A DNA stretch of 64,000 bases from Paraliobacillus quinghaiensis (GTDB lineage: Bacteria; Bacillota; Bacilli; Bacillales; Amphibacillaceae). The notes beneath the pieces are model-generated. The model saw nothing but the letters and a program-made list of their open reading frames with translations, did no database searches and was not told where the DNA came from. The first letter of the stretch is position 1; each line of letters begins with the position of its first letter. The stretch lies in assembly GCF_003426025.1 (NCBI RefSeq), contig NZ_QJSH01000002.1:268159-332158 (forward strand). Reading direction: 5' to 3'. Of this stretch, positions 1-8,985 are shown one piece after another. The position numbers and the translations under genes are program-made.

Positions 1-175
1 GGACATGAATGATAAAGTTGCTGCTTTTAAAATAGCAGAAAGAAGCTTACAAGGTTTATTAGATGAAGTTAGCGAACGTATTGCTTATAGTGTCAGTAAA
101 CAAGTTAAAGTACCAAAAGATGGTGCTCTATTAACAGATAGTGGTTGTGGTTCTGGCGGCTCATGCGGTTGTTAA
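1..175 (+). CDS. ylbF: YlbF, C-terminal part (Y-complex / RNase Y regulator)
   Basis: The reading frame enters at base 2 and stops at TAA 173-175, giving the last 57 residues of a protein cut by the window edge. The end is helical and closes with a Cys-rich tail (three Cys among Gly and Ser residues), as in YlbF. The next gene is ylbG, as in B. subtilis. YlbF of B. subtilis acts with YmcA and YaaT in a complex that tunes RNase Y-dependent mRNA processing and Spo0A phosphorylation, and the Cys residues are implicated in Fe-S binding (family knowledge). The identification rests on the tail and on synteny; the N-terminus cannot be seen. Confidence 0.8.
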   Translation, partial: DMNDKVAAFKIAERSLQGLLDEVSERIAYSVSKQVKVPKDGALLTDSGCGSGGSCGC

Positions 176-239
176 GCATCATATCTAATTTTGTTTTTAA
201 TTAAGGAAGATATCATATAAGTAAGTGAGGACTAACAAC

Positions 240-521
240 ATGCGCATAAAAAGACAAGGGTTAATTGTTTGGTTTCAACATATGAAAAACATGAAACAAA
301 TTAAGCGATATGGTCATTTAATTTACGTTTCAAGAAATCTAAAATATGCTGTTGTGTATGTGGATCAAGAAGAAGCGGAAGATAAGTTAGTAAAACTACA
401 AAAGCTTCCATTCATCACAAAAGTAGAGCATTCTTTTAAACCGTTTATCAAAACAGAGTACGAAAATGCTCAAAAAGATAATGCAAAAGAAAAGGAATAT
501 GAGTACAAAATGGGTATCTAA
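240..521 (+). CDS. ylbG: YlbG, DUF2129 family cytosolic protein
   Basis: Small basic protein of 93 residues with the YlbG pattern: an RQGL(I/V)VW start, a KQIKRYGH stretch, YVSRNLKYAVVYVD, and an ending in EYEYKMGI. Its function is unknown; it lies between ylbF and rsmD as in other Bacillaceae. The ATG at 240 was chosen because GTGAGG at 225-230 is a good ribosome binding site about 9 bases upstream. The upstream in-frame GTG at 225 lies inside that site. A rho-independent terminator follows at 546. Confidence 0.85.
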   Translation: MRIKRQGLIVWFQHMKNMKQIKRYGHLIYVSRNLKYAVVYVDQEEAEDKLVKLQKLPFITKVEHSFKPFIKTEYENAQKDNAKEKEYEYKMGI

Positions 522-545
522 TTTATAAAAATACTTATAAAAAAA

Positions 546-576
546 GCCTGCAGATTTTTGTCTGCAGGCCCTTTTT
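546..576 (+). terminator. Rho-independent terminator after ylbG
   Basis: Perfect 9-bp stem GCCTGCAGA (546-554) and TCTGCAGGC (561-569) with a 6-base loop, followed by CCTTTTTG. It ends the ylbF-ylbG transcript. Confidence 0.85.
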
Positions 577-599
577 GATTTCATAGAAACCAAAAAGGC

Positions 600-790
600 A
601 AAGGGAGAGGAGAAACCGGAGGAAGAACTTATGGGGAAACGTAAGCCTTCTCCGTCTTCAAGAAGTAACCAAAGTCTAGTTTAGCCACCTCACTAGCCTA
701 GTATGGACGAGAAAGTAAATTCTATACGTGGATTAAATTGAATTTTTATAAGTGTCGAGGCAAATGCCGATCGCACTTGAATCCATTATT
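600..790 (+). promoter_or_regulatory. Candidate ylbH leader RNA upstream of rsmD
   Basis: The 360 bases between the ylbG terminator and rsmD (ylbH) hold no convincing gene but two structured segments. The first is a hairpin at about 618-654, in which GGAG-AAG and CTTA pair with TAAG and CTTCTCC around GGGGAAACG. The second, at 730-784, has an outer GGATT/AATCC, then AAGTG/CACTT, CGA/TCG and GGC/GCC around an AAAT loop. A conserved RNA motif of unknown function called the ylbH leader is known at this position in Bacillus. The match is by position and structure; I could not run the covariance model. A 17-codon ORF at 631-684 falls inside the first hairpin. Confidence 0.5.
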
Positions 791-875
791 TCAAACTTTG
801 TTAATACTGCACCTAGTCCCCTTTTAAGATAAACATCAACTATTTATTGAGGTGAGGGATAAATAGCAATAATGT

Positions 876-903
876 TTGTGAAAAATAGATTATATGATAC
901 GAT
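876..903 (+). promoter_or_regulatory. Weak candidate promoter for rsmD-coaD
   Basis: TTGTGA at 876-881, a 16-base spacer, then TACGAT at 898-903. It lies 36 bases before the rsmD start. Both boxes are imperfect, so this is tentative. Confidence 0.3.
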
Positions 904-938
904 AGTAGTCGATTAATAGGAATTAGAGGTGTCGTTTT

Positions 939-1980
<1,042 letters not shown>

Positions 1981-1986
1981 TTTGGT

Positions 1987-2014
1987 AAAAGCTAATCAGG
2001 TGATTAGCTTTTTA
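1987..2014. terminator. Bidirectional terminator between coaD and ylbJ
   Basis: AAAGCTAATCA (1988-1998) pairs with TGATTAGCTTT (2001-2011) and is flanked by A-rich and T-rich runs on both sides. It can serve both coaD (+) and the convergent ylbJ (-). Confidence 0.8.
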
Positions 2015-2018
2015 TATT

Positions 2019-3230
2019 CTATCTAAAATTGCTTTTTAATCTGTGCATCATAATTAAGCTGGCGATGAACAGTGTAGATATTGTAATAATAGGGCCTGTT
2101 TCTTGTAAGAATATGTATAAAGAGAACGAAGAAGTGGGTTCAATGGTTAAGAATGCTGGTATAGAAATAGTTGGATTATCCGTTTGATTTGTATATAAAT
2201 AAGGGAAAAGCAAGATTACTAATCCACTTGCCAATATTCCGTGTAAAATACGTGCGAAAAAGTAAGGGAGAAAGCGAATGTCGGTCTCAGCTAGAATGCT
2301 TGCAACTTGTGCTTGAACAGAGAATCCGTTAAAAGCGAAAATAAAACTTAACCCAATTGCTTGTGCTAATAGACTATCTAAATTGGTATTAGAAATTAAT
2401 TGTGCACCTGTAGTGATCTCGAATAACCCTGAAAATATTGGTAAGGCAAGTTCGCTAGGAAGGTATAGTGCCTCCAGTATAACCGCAAAGCCACCTGAGA
2501 TAAATGTAGCAATACCGACTGCGCGTAAAAGAGAAGTGAATACAGAGAACATAATAATGAATCCGCCAATCATTAATAATGTTTGAACAGAATTTATAAC
2601 CGCATCACCAAAAATTTTACCAAATGGTCGCTTATCTTTTAAACGTGTTTCATGTAATTCAAGAAAAGCTTTTTTAAGTGTAACCTTTCGTTTCTCGCCT
2701 TTTTGTTGTTTTTCATTGTCTCTTCCATAAAACCGCATACAAACACCCACTAATGCATTGCTAGTGTAATGTACAACAGCTAATAAAAACCCTAGTGTTG
2801 CGTCATGAAAAAAACCAACTGATACAGCTGCAATAATAAATAATGGATTTGATGCATTTGTAAAAGAAACTAACCGTTCAGCCTCTATTTTCGATAATTG
2901 ATTCTCTTGTCTAAGTCTAGCTGTCAGTTTGGCACCTGATGGGTACCCACTAGCCATTCCCATTGCCCAAACAAAACTTCCTACACCAGGTACATTGAAT
3001 AGAGGGCGCATTATTGGCTCAAATAGTACACCGATGAAACGCACAACACCAAAACCAATTAATAATTCTGCTGTTATAAAAAATGGAAGCAATGAAGGAA
3101 ATACAGTTCCCCACCACATGTCTACGCCACGTAAACTTGCTTCTAATGTATTCTCTGGAAAAGATATTAGTGTGATAGCTACCCATAATGCGATAAGTGC
3201 TAAAAAAGCTGATTTAAATTTAGAATCCAA
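2019..3230 (-). CDS. ylbJ: YlbJ, sporulation integral membrane protein
   Basis: Polytopic membrane protein of 403 residues with about eight to ten hydrophobic segments and the nucleoside-recognition/Gate-type signature WAMGMASGYPSGAKL followed by an NPLFII stretch. In B. subtilis YlbJ is a SigE-dependent sporulation protein needed for heat-resistant spores; its substrate is unknown. The start is TTG at 3230: no ATG fits, and AGGGGG lies about 6-8 bases upstream on the minus strand. It is transcribed alone, convergent with coaD and divergent from ddcP. Confidence 0.85.
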   Translation of the reverse strand: MDSKFKSAFLALIALWVAITLISFPENTLEASLRGVDMWWGTVFPSLLPFFITAELLIGFGVVRFIGVLFEPIMRPLFNVPGVGSFVWAMGMASGYPSGAKLTARLRQENQLSKIEAERLVSFTNASNPLFIIAAVSVGFFHDATLGFLLAVVHYTSNALVGVCMRFYGRDNEKQQKGEKRKVTLKKAFLELHETRLKDKRPFGKIFGDAVINSVQTLLMIGGFIIMFSVFTSLLRAVGIATFISGGFAVILEALYLPSELALPIFSGLFEITTGAQLISNTNLDSLLAQAIGLSFIFAFNGFSVQAQVASILAETDIRFLPYFFARILHGILASGLVILLFPYLYTNQTDNPTISIPAFLTIEPTSSFSLYIFLQETGPIITISTLFIASLIMMHRLKSNFR

Positions 3231-3486
3231 TGTTCTGCCCCCTAGTTCTTGTTTCTTTGCTGTACATCTATTTCAATAAATAGTAAAATGAATGTAGTTT
3301 ATTAGTCCAAGCTACTATATCAATATACGCGAGCAAGGCTTTTTTTTATGCTTAACATTAAGGAAAAAGTCTATCTTTCATTTATTTACATAAAATAAAT
3401 GTAGTACGACACACTACTTTTCCTAATAACGTGACCGGTAAATACTCAAAAGTAGGAGAAAAAATAAACAACAAGAGGGGAAAAAA

Positions 3487-4503
3487 ATGACGTGGAATAA
3501 AAAGAAATTTTTTACTTACCTAGCTTTAATAATTAGCTTTTCTTTTCTGGTTTCCTATCAATTGCCATATTACATATATAAACCAGGAGGTGCGGATGCA
3601 TTAAACCCTGTTGTCCAAGTTGATGATGGGTATCAAAGTGAAGGAGATATGCATCTTGTGACAGTAAGTGGTGGTCAAGCCACACCAATAGGTTACCTTT
3701 GGGCGATGTTCAACCCCTATCATGACATTAAGAGATTAGAAGATGTGTTTCCTGAAGGGGTTAGCCGAGAGGAATATTTCCAAGTTCAATTACAAATGAT
3801 GGAAAGCTCACAACAAGCTTCAAAAGTTGTAGCATATGAAGCAGCAGGTGAAGAGATTGAGATTTCTTATGAAGGCGTATATGTCGTTTCAGTGGTAGAT
3901 GGTATGCCAGCTGAAGGTAAACTGCAAACAGGTGATAAGATTACAGAGGTTGATAATCAGTCTGTTAAAGACGCAGAAGGATTGATTGCCTTAGTAAAAG
4001 AGGAAGAAGTAGGAACGGACATAACAGTTACAATTGAAAGAGAAGAAGAGTATTTGACGGAAACAATTAGTTTAGCACCTTTTCCGAACAAACCAGAAAA
4101 AATTGGTATAGGAATACAACTTGTAACGAATCGTGAGGTAACCGTAGATCCAGAGTTATCCTTTTCTAGTGGTGATATTGGCGGCCCTAGTGCTGGATTG
4201 ATGTTTGCATTAGAGATTTATGACCAATTAACAGAGGAAGATTTAACAAATGGTTATCAAATTGCTGGTACAGGAGAAATTAGCTATGAAGGTGATGTTT
4301 TGCCAATTGGCGGAATAGACAAAAAAGTAGTTGCAGCGCATGAAGAAGGATGCAATGTATTTTTCGCACCTTATCAAAATGGAATAGAAGACTCGAATTA
4401 TCAAATTGCGGTTGAAACTGCAGAAGAAATCGGTACTTCTATGGAGATTGTTCCTGTTGATACTTTCCAGGATGCGCTTACGTACTTACAAACCTTGCAG
4501 TAA
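3487..4503 (+). CDS. ddcP: DdcP/YlbL, membrane-anchored Lon-like PDZ protease
   Basis: 338-residue S16-type serine protease with an N-terminal membrane anchor (residues 9-30), a PDZ domain at about 125-200 and a C-terminal Lon-type protease domain. The Ser-Lys dyad is visible: Ser235 in GGPSAG and Lys280 in GGIDKK. It lacks a AAA+ domain, as in the SdrC/SepM class. In B. subtilis YlbL (DdcP) helps degrade the checkpoint cell-division inhibitor YneA after DNA damage. The ribosome binding site AGAGGGGA precedes ATG 3487. The preceding 256 bases show no clear promoter. The gene stands alone and converges on tmcAL. Confidence 0.9.
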   Translation: MTWNKKKFFTYLALIISFSFLVSYQLPYYIYKPGGADALNPVVQVDDGYQSEGDMHLVTVSGGQATPIGYLWAMFNPYHDIKRLEDVFPEGVSREEYFQVQLQMMESSQQASKVVAYEAAGEEIEISYEGVYVVSVVDGMPAEGKLQTGDKITEVDNQSVKDAEGLIALVKEEEVGTDITVTIEREEEYLTETISLAPFPNKPEKIGIGIQLVTNREVTVDPELSFSSGDIGGPSAGLMFALEIYDQLTEEDLTNGYQIAGTGEISYEGDVLPIGGIDKKVVAAHEEGCNVFFAPYQNGIEDSNYQIAVETAEEIGTSMEIVPVDTFQDALTYLQTLQ

Positions 4504-4510
4504 AATAGAT

Positions 4511-4551
4511 AATGCGAACAGGCATTAATAATATGTCTGCTCGCATTTAAT
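4511..4551. terminator. Hairpin between convergent ddcP and tmcAL
   Basis: AATGCGA-CAG-CAT (4511-4525) pairs with ATG-CTG-TCGCATT (4533-4547) with two mismatches. Adjoining sequence is A/T-rich on both sides but has no strong T-run, so termination is likely but not certain. Confidence 0.5.
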
Positions 4552-4561
4552 GTTAAAGTTG

Positions 4562-5779
4562 TTATGTTTGATATGGAGGTTGAAATTCTTGCATGCGTAA
4601 TTGCTTCCTCAAATGTCTTGGGATAACTGCATAGTAAGCATCAGTTGCGCGTTCATCCAAGGTCATCATCATTGGGATATTTCGATTAAGTTGTGTCATA
4701 ATAGGAACAGTTCTATTTTTTTTCGTTTGATTTAAATAGTCTTTGCCTTGTTGTGACATACCGAGTAAACGGATGTAGGGTGCTTTTTTATCAACCTGTA
4801 TAGAATGAATTGCTGCTTTTGATGTATTTGTCAATAAGTGAACAAACATACGTTGTATGCGGGTTTGTGTATAACGCTTTGTCTTTAATATGTCAATCCA
4901 CTCTTGAAAACTCATGACGTCTTTAGCTGTTCTTTTCAAGCGGTGTTCGAAACCTTCATCTACACCATGGATCATTTGTAATTCTTCAGCTGACATAGTT
5001 AGTACACGATATTGGAGTAAAGAAAAATACGCTTCCCAAGTATGCCAAATTCCTGTTTCGTGTTTATATGTTTCCAAATAATGTTTAGAGCTAGCTGGTA
5101 AAGTTGGACTTACTGTTGCAGTAAAAGCTTGTTGCTTGATTAACTCATGACGAATACTAGTTGCACTCGCATAAGGCGATGTAATCGTTTGGTCATGATA
5201 GGAACTTTGTAACCTTTTAATTGTGATAGCTTTAATTGATGGGTCTATTGCATGAATGCTTTTCACATAGCTAAATCCTAATATATTGTTTGGTTTACTA
5301 AGATCAAGAGAGTTGTTGGTATGTCCTAATCCAATAGCTTCAAATGCAACATTGGAAGCCAAAGGAAATGATTTTCCTAAAGCTAACTCTTGCTTTAGGG
5401 TTGAATCAAAATCTTCTTTGTTTTCCTGATAAGCTTGATAACTTTTAAAAAATGAGGATATATCTCCTTGTTCACTACCAAAACAAATCGAAGAAACACC
5501 TAATTCATTTAAGAGATTGACTGCGCCATATGCAAACTGATCACTGTGTTGTACGGTGTGTGCATAAGGTAACTCAATGACAATATCGACACCTTGATCA
5601 ATTGCCATTTGCGTCCGTTTAAATTTATCGATGATAGCAGGCTCTCCTCTTTGCAAGAAATTACCGCTCATACAAGCAATAATACAGGTTGCGCCTGATA
5701 TTTCTTTTGCTTTTTTTAGGTGGTGTTGATGTCCGTAATGGAAGGGATTATATTCTACAATAATACCGCATGCTTGCAT
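4562..5779 (-). CDS. tmcAL: TmcAL (YlbM), tRNA(Met) cytidine acetate ligase
   Basis: 405-residue enzyme of the nucleotidyltransferase superfamily that uses acetate and ATP to make N4-acetylcytidine at the wobble position of elongator tRNA-Met in Bacillus. The HIGH-like motif IIVEYNPFHYGHQHHL is at residues 6-21. CMSGNFLQRGEPA and the C-terminal TTLDERATDAYY-type segment match the family. The start at 5779 (MQACGIIVEYNPF) was chosen over an upstream in-frame ATG at 5812 because AAGGAG lies 8 bases before it and family members begin just before IVEYNPF. It stands alone on the minus strand between ddcP and yceD. Confidence 0.92.
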   Translation of the reverse strand: MQACGIIVEYNPFHYGHQHHLKKAKEISGATCIIACMSGNFLQRGEPAIIDKFKRTQMAIDQGVDIVIELPYAHTVQHSDQFAYGAVNLLNELGVSSICFGSEQGDISSFFKSYQAYQENKEDFDSTLKQELALGKSFPLASNVAFEAIGLGHTNNSLDLSKPNNILGFSYVKSIHAIDPSIKAITIKRLQSSYHDQTITSPYASATSIRHELIKQQAFTATVSPTLPASSKHYLETYKHETGIWHTWEAYFSLLQYRVLTMSAEELQMIHGVDEGFEHRLKRTAKDVMSFQEWIDILKTKRYTQTRIQRMFVHLLTNTSKAAIHSIQVDKKAPYIRLLGMSQQGKDYLNQTKKNRTVPIMTQLNRNIPMMMTLDERATDAYYAVIPRHLRKQLRMQEFQPPYQT

Positions 5780-5859
5780 AGATTCCACTCCTTCTGGATA
5801 GTATTGTACCATAGCTTTGATCGAAAAAAACTACAAAAACTTACTGTAAAGAAAAAATG

Positions 5860-5888
5860 TTGACAAAAGGTGAAATACCTTTTACAAT
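5860..5888 (+). promoter_or_regulatory. SigA promoter of yceD-rpmF with a palindromic spacer
   Basis: TTGACA at 5860-5865, a 17-base spacer, and TACAAT at 5883-5888: a near-consensus housekeeping promoter. The spacer contains a perfect inverted repeat, AAAAGGT (5865-5871) and ACCTTTT (5877-5883), separated by GAAAT. It could be an operator. Confidence 0.8.
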
Positions 5889-5914
5889 AAACTTTGTGCC
5901 TTGAGGTGATAGAA

Positions 5915-6439
5915 ATGAAAATTTCCATTCAAAAAATAGCTCATTCTGATGTATTTCAATTTGATGAGAAAGTTGATATTTCAGAAATTGAAACATGGAA
6001 TAATGATATTCGACAAATCGATCCTGTGCAAGTTGAAGGAATTGCGACAGCGCAAGGGGATCAAATCACTTGCCAATTTACGATAAAAGGTAAAATGATT
6101 TTACCGTGTGCGCGGACGTTAATAGATGTAGAATATCCATTTGAATTGGAAGCAGTAGAGGTTTTTTCCACCAATCCGTATTATAATGCAGAAGATGAGT
6201 CAGAAATTCATCCTATTTCAGGAGAAGTGCTTGACTTAGAGCCTTATATAAAGGAAAATGTAATATTGGAGATACCTTTTCGTGTTTATGCAAGTGAAGA
6301 ACAATTAAGAGAACATGCATTAACAGCCGGTGAAGGTTGGGAAGTAGTCTCTGAAGAAAAAAAAGAGGAATCGATTGATCCTCGTATGAAAAAATTACAA
6401 TCTTTATTTGAAGATAATGACAAGAAAGAAAATCAATAA
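5915..6439 (+). CDS. yceD: YceD (YlbN), DUF177 family protein
   Basis: 174-residue acidic protein of the YceD/DUF177 family, almost always encoded just before rpmF and thought to act in 23S rRNA or ribosome biogenesis; its precise activity is unknown. The conserved CARTLIDVEYPFELEAVEVFS-like centre and DLEPYIKENVILEIPF segment are present. ATG 5915 was chosen because GAGGTGAT lies 5 bases upstream; the in-frame GTG at 5894 lacks a ribosome binding site. It is co-transcribed with rpmF from the promoter at 5860. The stop codon lies in a hairpin (6436-6475). Confidence 0.88.
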   Translation: MKISIQKIAHSDVFQFDEKVDISEIETWNNDIRQIDPVQVEGIATAQGDQITCQFTIKGKMILPCARTLIDVEYPFELEAVEVFSTNPYYNAEDESEIHPISGEVLDLEPYIKENVILEIPFRVYASEEQLREHALTAGEGWEVVSEEKKEESIDPRMKKLQSLFEDNDKKENQ

Positions 6440-6475
6440 GGTAAAGTGTACATTTAGGCCACTTCCTTACCTTAT
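6436..6475 (+). other. Hairpin spanning the yceD stop codon
   Basis: ATAAGGTAA (6436-6444) pairs perfectly with TTACCTTAT (6467-6475), and AGTG (6445-6448) with CACT (6460-6463), with a small bulge. There is no T-run, so it is not a usual terminator. It may be a processing or stability element, or a partial attenuator between yceD and rpmF. Confidence 0.45.
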
Positions 6476-6530
6476 GTGTTAATAGGATAAGGAAAAGATT
6501 TTCGTTTCGCTAGTGAAGGAGGTGTAAGAC

Positions 6531-6704
6531 ATGGCAGTACCAAAAAGAAAAACATCTAAAAAAGTCAAAAACCAACGTCGTACTCATAAAAAATTACATG
6601 TACCTGGAATGATTGAATGTTCCAATTGTGGTGAACTTACTAAACCTCACCATGTTTGCAAATCATGCGGACAATATGATGGGAAGCAAGTAGTAGAACA
6701 ATAG
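6531..6704 (+). CDS. rpmF: Ribosomal protein bL32
   Basis: 57-residue large-subunit protein starting [20 protein letters not shown], the bL32 signature. It carries two CxxC pairs (CSNC and CKSC), so it is the zinc-binding (C+) form. ATG 6531 is preceded by GAAGGAGGTG. It is downstream of yceD in the usual pair and is followed by a strong terminator at 6756. Confidence 0.97.
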   Translation: MAVPKRKTSKKVKNQRRTHKKLHVPGMIECSNCGELTKPHHVCKSCGQYDGKQVVEQ

Positions 6705-6755
6705 GGTAGACGTAGAAAGTTATGAAACAAATTTCATGCTTTCTATAAGCAAAAA

Positions 6756-6784
6756 GATGACAGAGATTCTCTGTCATCTTTTTG
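6756..6784 (+). terminator. Rho-independent terminator after rpmF
   Basis: GATGACAGA (6756-6764) and TCTGTCATC (6770-6778) form a perfect 9-bp stem with a 5-base loop, followed by TTTTTG. Confidence 0.9.
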
Positions 6785-6973
6785 CTGTATAGAGGGAACA
6801 TTTAATGACAAAGGTTGATCCTAAATGTGATCAGATGTTCTTCGTTTGACCGTTATTAACGTTATCTGCCCGCCCTAAAATTCGTCGATTTCTTAAATTT
6901 TTCATGTTTGTATTGAATTATTTGTAATTGCAGAATAAAAGGGTTTTGATGGTATTAAATTAAACATATTCTA

Positions 6974-7019
6974 TTCTAGTACCCCTAGCGTTTGCATACA
7001 TTAATAGTAAATGTACTAG
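6974..7019 (+). promoter_or_regulatory. Candidate SigE-type promoter flanked by an inverted repeat
   Basis: CATACATT at 6995-7002 matches the SigE -10 consensus (CATACANT). A poorer -35 (TTCTAGT, 6974-6980) sits 14 bases upstream. CTAGTAC (6976-6982) and GTACTAG (7013-7019) form a 7-bp inverted repeat around the -10. B. subtilis gerR at this position is SigE-dependent, which supports the call. The rest of 6785-6973 shows nothing I recognise. Confidence 0.4.
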
Positions 7020-7032
7020 GAGGGGGAATGAA

Positions 7033-7506
7033 ATGAGTGCGATAAGGCAAGATGCTTGGACAAATGATGAGGATATTTTACTTGCAGAAACTGTTTTACG
7101 TTACATTCATGATGGTAAAACCCAGTTAGAAGCCTTCAAAGAGGTTGGAAAAAGATTAGCAAGAACTCCAGCTGCTTGTGGTTTTCGGTGGAATGCATCC
7201 ATTCGGAAGCAATACCAACAAGAAATAGATGCAGCAAAAAAAGAACGAAAAAAGCAAGCTAGTGAAATAAATTATGCTCCTGCTGATGAAATGAATCATC
7301 AACTAACATTGGAAGCGGCTATTTCTATTTTAGAAAAGGTTAAGGGAAATTATGATGTGTTTGAAAAAAGGAAGACAATTGATTATCAACAACTACATTC
7401 TCTAGTAGAAGAAAATAATGCATTAAAAAAACAAGTTGCTAAATATGAAGAAACCCTTGCTGAAATGCAAAAATTATGGGGTGGGTTTGACAAATTAACA
7501 TACTGA
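7033..7506 (+). CDS. RsfA/GerR-family sporulation transcription factor
   Basis: 157-residue protein with an N-terminal Myb/SANT-like DNA-binding domain ([17 protein letters not shown]..., residues 9-60, ending in [18 protein letters not shown]) and a C-terminal coiled coil at about 125-150. This is the RsfA family. At this place after rpmF B. subtilis has ylbO/gerR, a SigE-controlled mother-cell regulator of coat and germination genes, so orthology to gerR is likely; RsfA itself is a forespore regulator. The start at ATG 7033 has AGGAGGGGG upstream. A single-gene unit with its own terminator. Confidence 0.8.
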   Translation: MSAIRQDAWTNDEDILLAETVLRYIHDGKTQLEAFKEVGKRLARTPAACGFRWNASIRKQYQQEIDAAKKERKKQASEINYAPADEMNHQLTLEAAISILEKVKGNYDVFEKRKTIDYQQLHSLVEENNALKKQVAKYEETLAEMQKLWGGFDKLTY

Positions 7507-7549
7507 ATGAGAGGCCTTGTAGCTAACCTGCAAGGTCTCTCATTTGGTT
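7507..7549 (+). terminator. Terminator after the GerR-like gene
   Basis: AATGAGAG-CCTTG (7507-7519) pairs with CAAGG-CTCTCATT (7531-7544) with one mismatched pair, followed by TGGTTTT. The stem is long and stable; the T-run is moderate. Confidence 0.75.
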
Positions 7550-7647
7550 TTAAGTCCTGTGACTAGACGAATAAACAGCATTATTATATGATTTAAAAGA
7601 AAGAAAATCTTATAAAACTAATGCTGTTATAATGTTGAGGTGTAAAA

Positions 7648-8520
7648 ATGAAGATTGGCGTAGTCGGCGGAGGCGCAATTGGTTTGTTACTAGCTGGATT
7701 ATTAACAGAGCAATCCCATGATGTAACACTTTATGTTAGGAACGAAGTACAAAAAAATCAAATAAACCAAAAAGGAATTATTTGTCTACCTGAAGAAAAT
7801 ACATATAATCCTCGCGCATTATTAATAGATGAATTAGAACAAGAAGAACTTATTTTTATTTGTGTGAAACAATATGATGTAGAAAAGTTGTTACCAAAGC
7901 TTGAACACTCCTGTTCTACATTAGTATTTTTACAGAATGGAATGAGTCATATTGATGCACTAGATCATTTCGATTATTCTAATACAATTATAATAGGAAC
8001 TTGTGAACATGCAGCAAGAAAAGTTAATGCTACAACGGTGAGATATACAGGTGAAGGGAAACTAAACCTTGCCTTATTTAAAGGTGATCAAAAGGATTTC
8101 GAACATCTTAATAATCATGTGTCTGATAATAAATTTCCAATTGTTCTTACTGGTAATTGGCGACATATGTTACATAATAAATTAATCATTAACAGTGTAA
8201 TCAATCCAATAACTGCTGTTTTCCAAGTGAAAAATGGTGCGCTACTTAGCAACCCACATCTATTATATCTGGCACAATCACTCTGTAAGGAAGTAGCGAA
8301 TGAATTAAAATTAAATGAGCAAGAACAATGGGAACGCATTCGCGGTATTATTGAAAAAACAACTGAAAATGATTCATCAATGAAAACAGATATAGAAAAT
8401 AACAGAAAAACAGAAATAGATGGTATCTTAGGTTATTTGTTGCAACATAGTGATAACCCTAAACCGTTGATAAATAATTATTATCATGCGATAAAGGCGT
8501 TAGAAATGGAAGGAGTATAA
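7648..8520 (+). CDS. panE: 2-dehydropantoate 2-reductase (PanE/YlbQ)
   Basis: 290-residue NADPH-dependent ketopantoate reductase for pantothenate synthesis. It has an N-terminal Rossmann motif VVGGGAIG (residues 4-11), a central FICVKQYD segment, a conserved Lys in HNKLIINSVINPITAVF, and a C-terminal helical domain. Its place between the ylbO-like gene and bshC equals ylbQ of B. subtilis. The ylbP acetyltransferase gene that lies between them in B. subtilis is missing. ATG 7648 follows TTGAGGTG. It is followed by a repeat-filled gap and no clear terminator. Confidence 0.88.
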   Translation: MKIGVVGGGAIGLLLAGLLTEQSHDVTLYVRNEVQKNQINQKGIICLPEENTYNPRALLIDELEQEELIFICVKQYDVEKLLPKLEHSCSTLVFLQNGMSHIDALDHFDYSNTIIIGTCEHAARKVNATTVRYTGEGKLNLALFKGDQKDFEHLNNHVSDNKFPIVLTGNWRHMLHNKLIINSVINPITAVFQVKNGALLSNPHLLYLAQSLCKEVANELKLNEQEQWERIRGIIEKTTENDSSMKTDIENNRKTEIDGILGYLLQHSDNPKPLINNYYHAIKALEMEGV

Positions 8521-8710
8521 GTATACCAGCATCTAATGGTGCTGTATTCTACCCTATCTAAATAGTTTCTGTTATGATAATAAAAGATCGAATTTCCGAA
8601 CATATACATATGGAAAATAATATCGTTATTTAACGCTCTTTTAAAAAGTTATTGTTTATGACACAATTTTTATAAACTGCACATTAACTCTTTGCTCTTC
8701 TAAACCGCTA

Positions 8711-8868
8711 ATCAAATGAAATTGGTTCCCTTTCCTCAGGCACGGCCTCAACTAATTTTTAGAAGAAGATCACTTCTAAAAATGGATTTTCGGCCCGTGG
8801 GACTGCGATTACTCGCCCCATCGGAAACATTCGCTGTTCCTGCTGGAGTGTCACCAATTTCATTTGAT
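8711..8868. repeat. Palindromic intergenic repeat, copy R1
   Basis: Outer 16-bp perfect terminal inverted repeat ATCAAATGAAATTGGT (8711-8726) and its complement (8853-8868). Inner hairpin ATTTTTAGAAG (8755-8765) with CTTCTAAAAAT (8773-8783). The core holds GGCACGGCCTCAAC and GCGATTACTCGCCCCATC, shared with R2, R3 and sequence beside R5. CGCTA occurs on both sides (8706-8710 and 8870-8874). It lacks about 60 bases present in R3. Confidence 0.85.
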
Positions 8869-8985
8869 ACGCTAGTGTAATCCTAAATTAAGAAGAGTGT
8901 AAAGTGCTTTATTATGTTTAATTACAAGTTAATTTAGCAACAAATACATTAATCTATATGAAAAAAGATACGCTATCTAGCGGAG

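Noticed and set aside
631..684. 17-codon ORF with a good ribosome binding site before rsmD
   Set aside because: It lies inside the first hairpin of the candidate ylbH leader; the GGAGG is part of the stem. Kept only as a note in that finding.
2929..3279. 116-codon plus-strand ORF opposite ylbJ
   Set aside because: It is a shadow of the ylbJ reading frame, with biased composition and no ribosome binding site.
8706..8874. CGCTA on both sides of R1 as a target site duplication
   Set aside because: The flank is shared, in the matching orientation, by R2 and R3, so it seems to be part of the element ends rather than duplicated host DNA.
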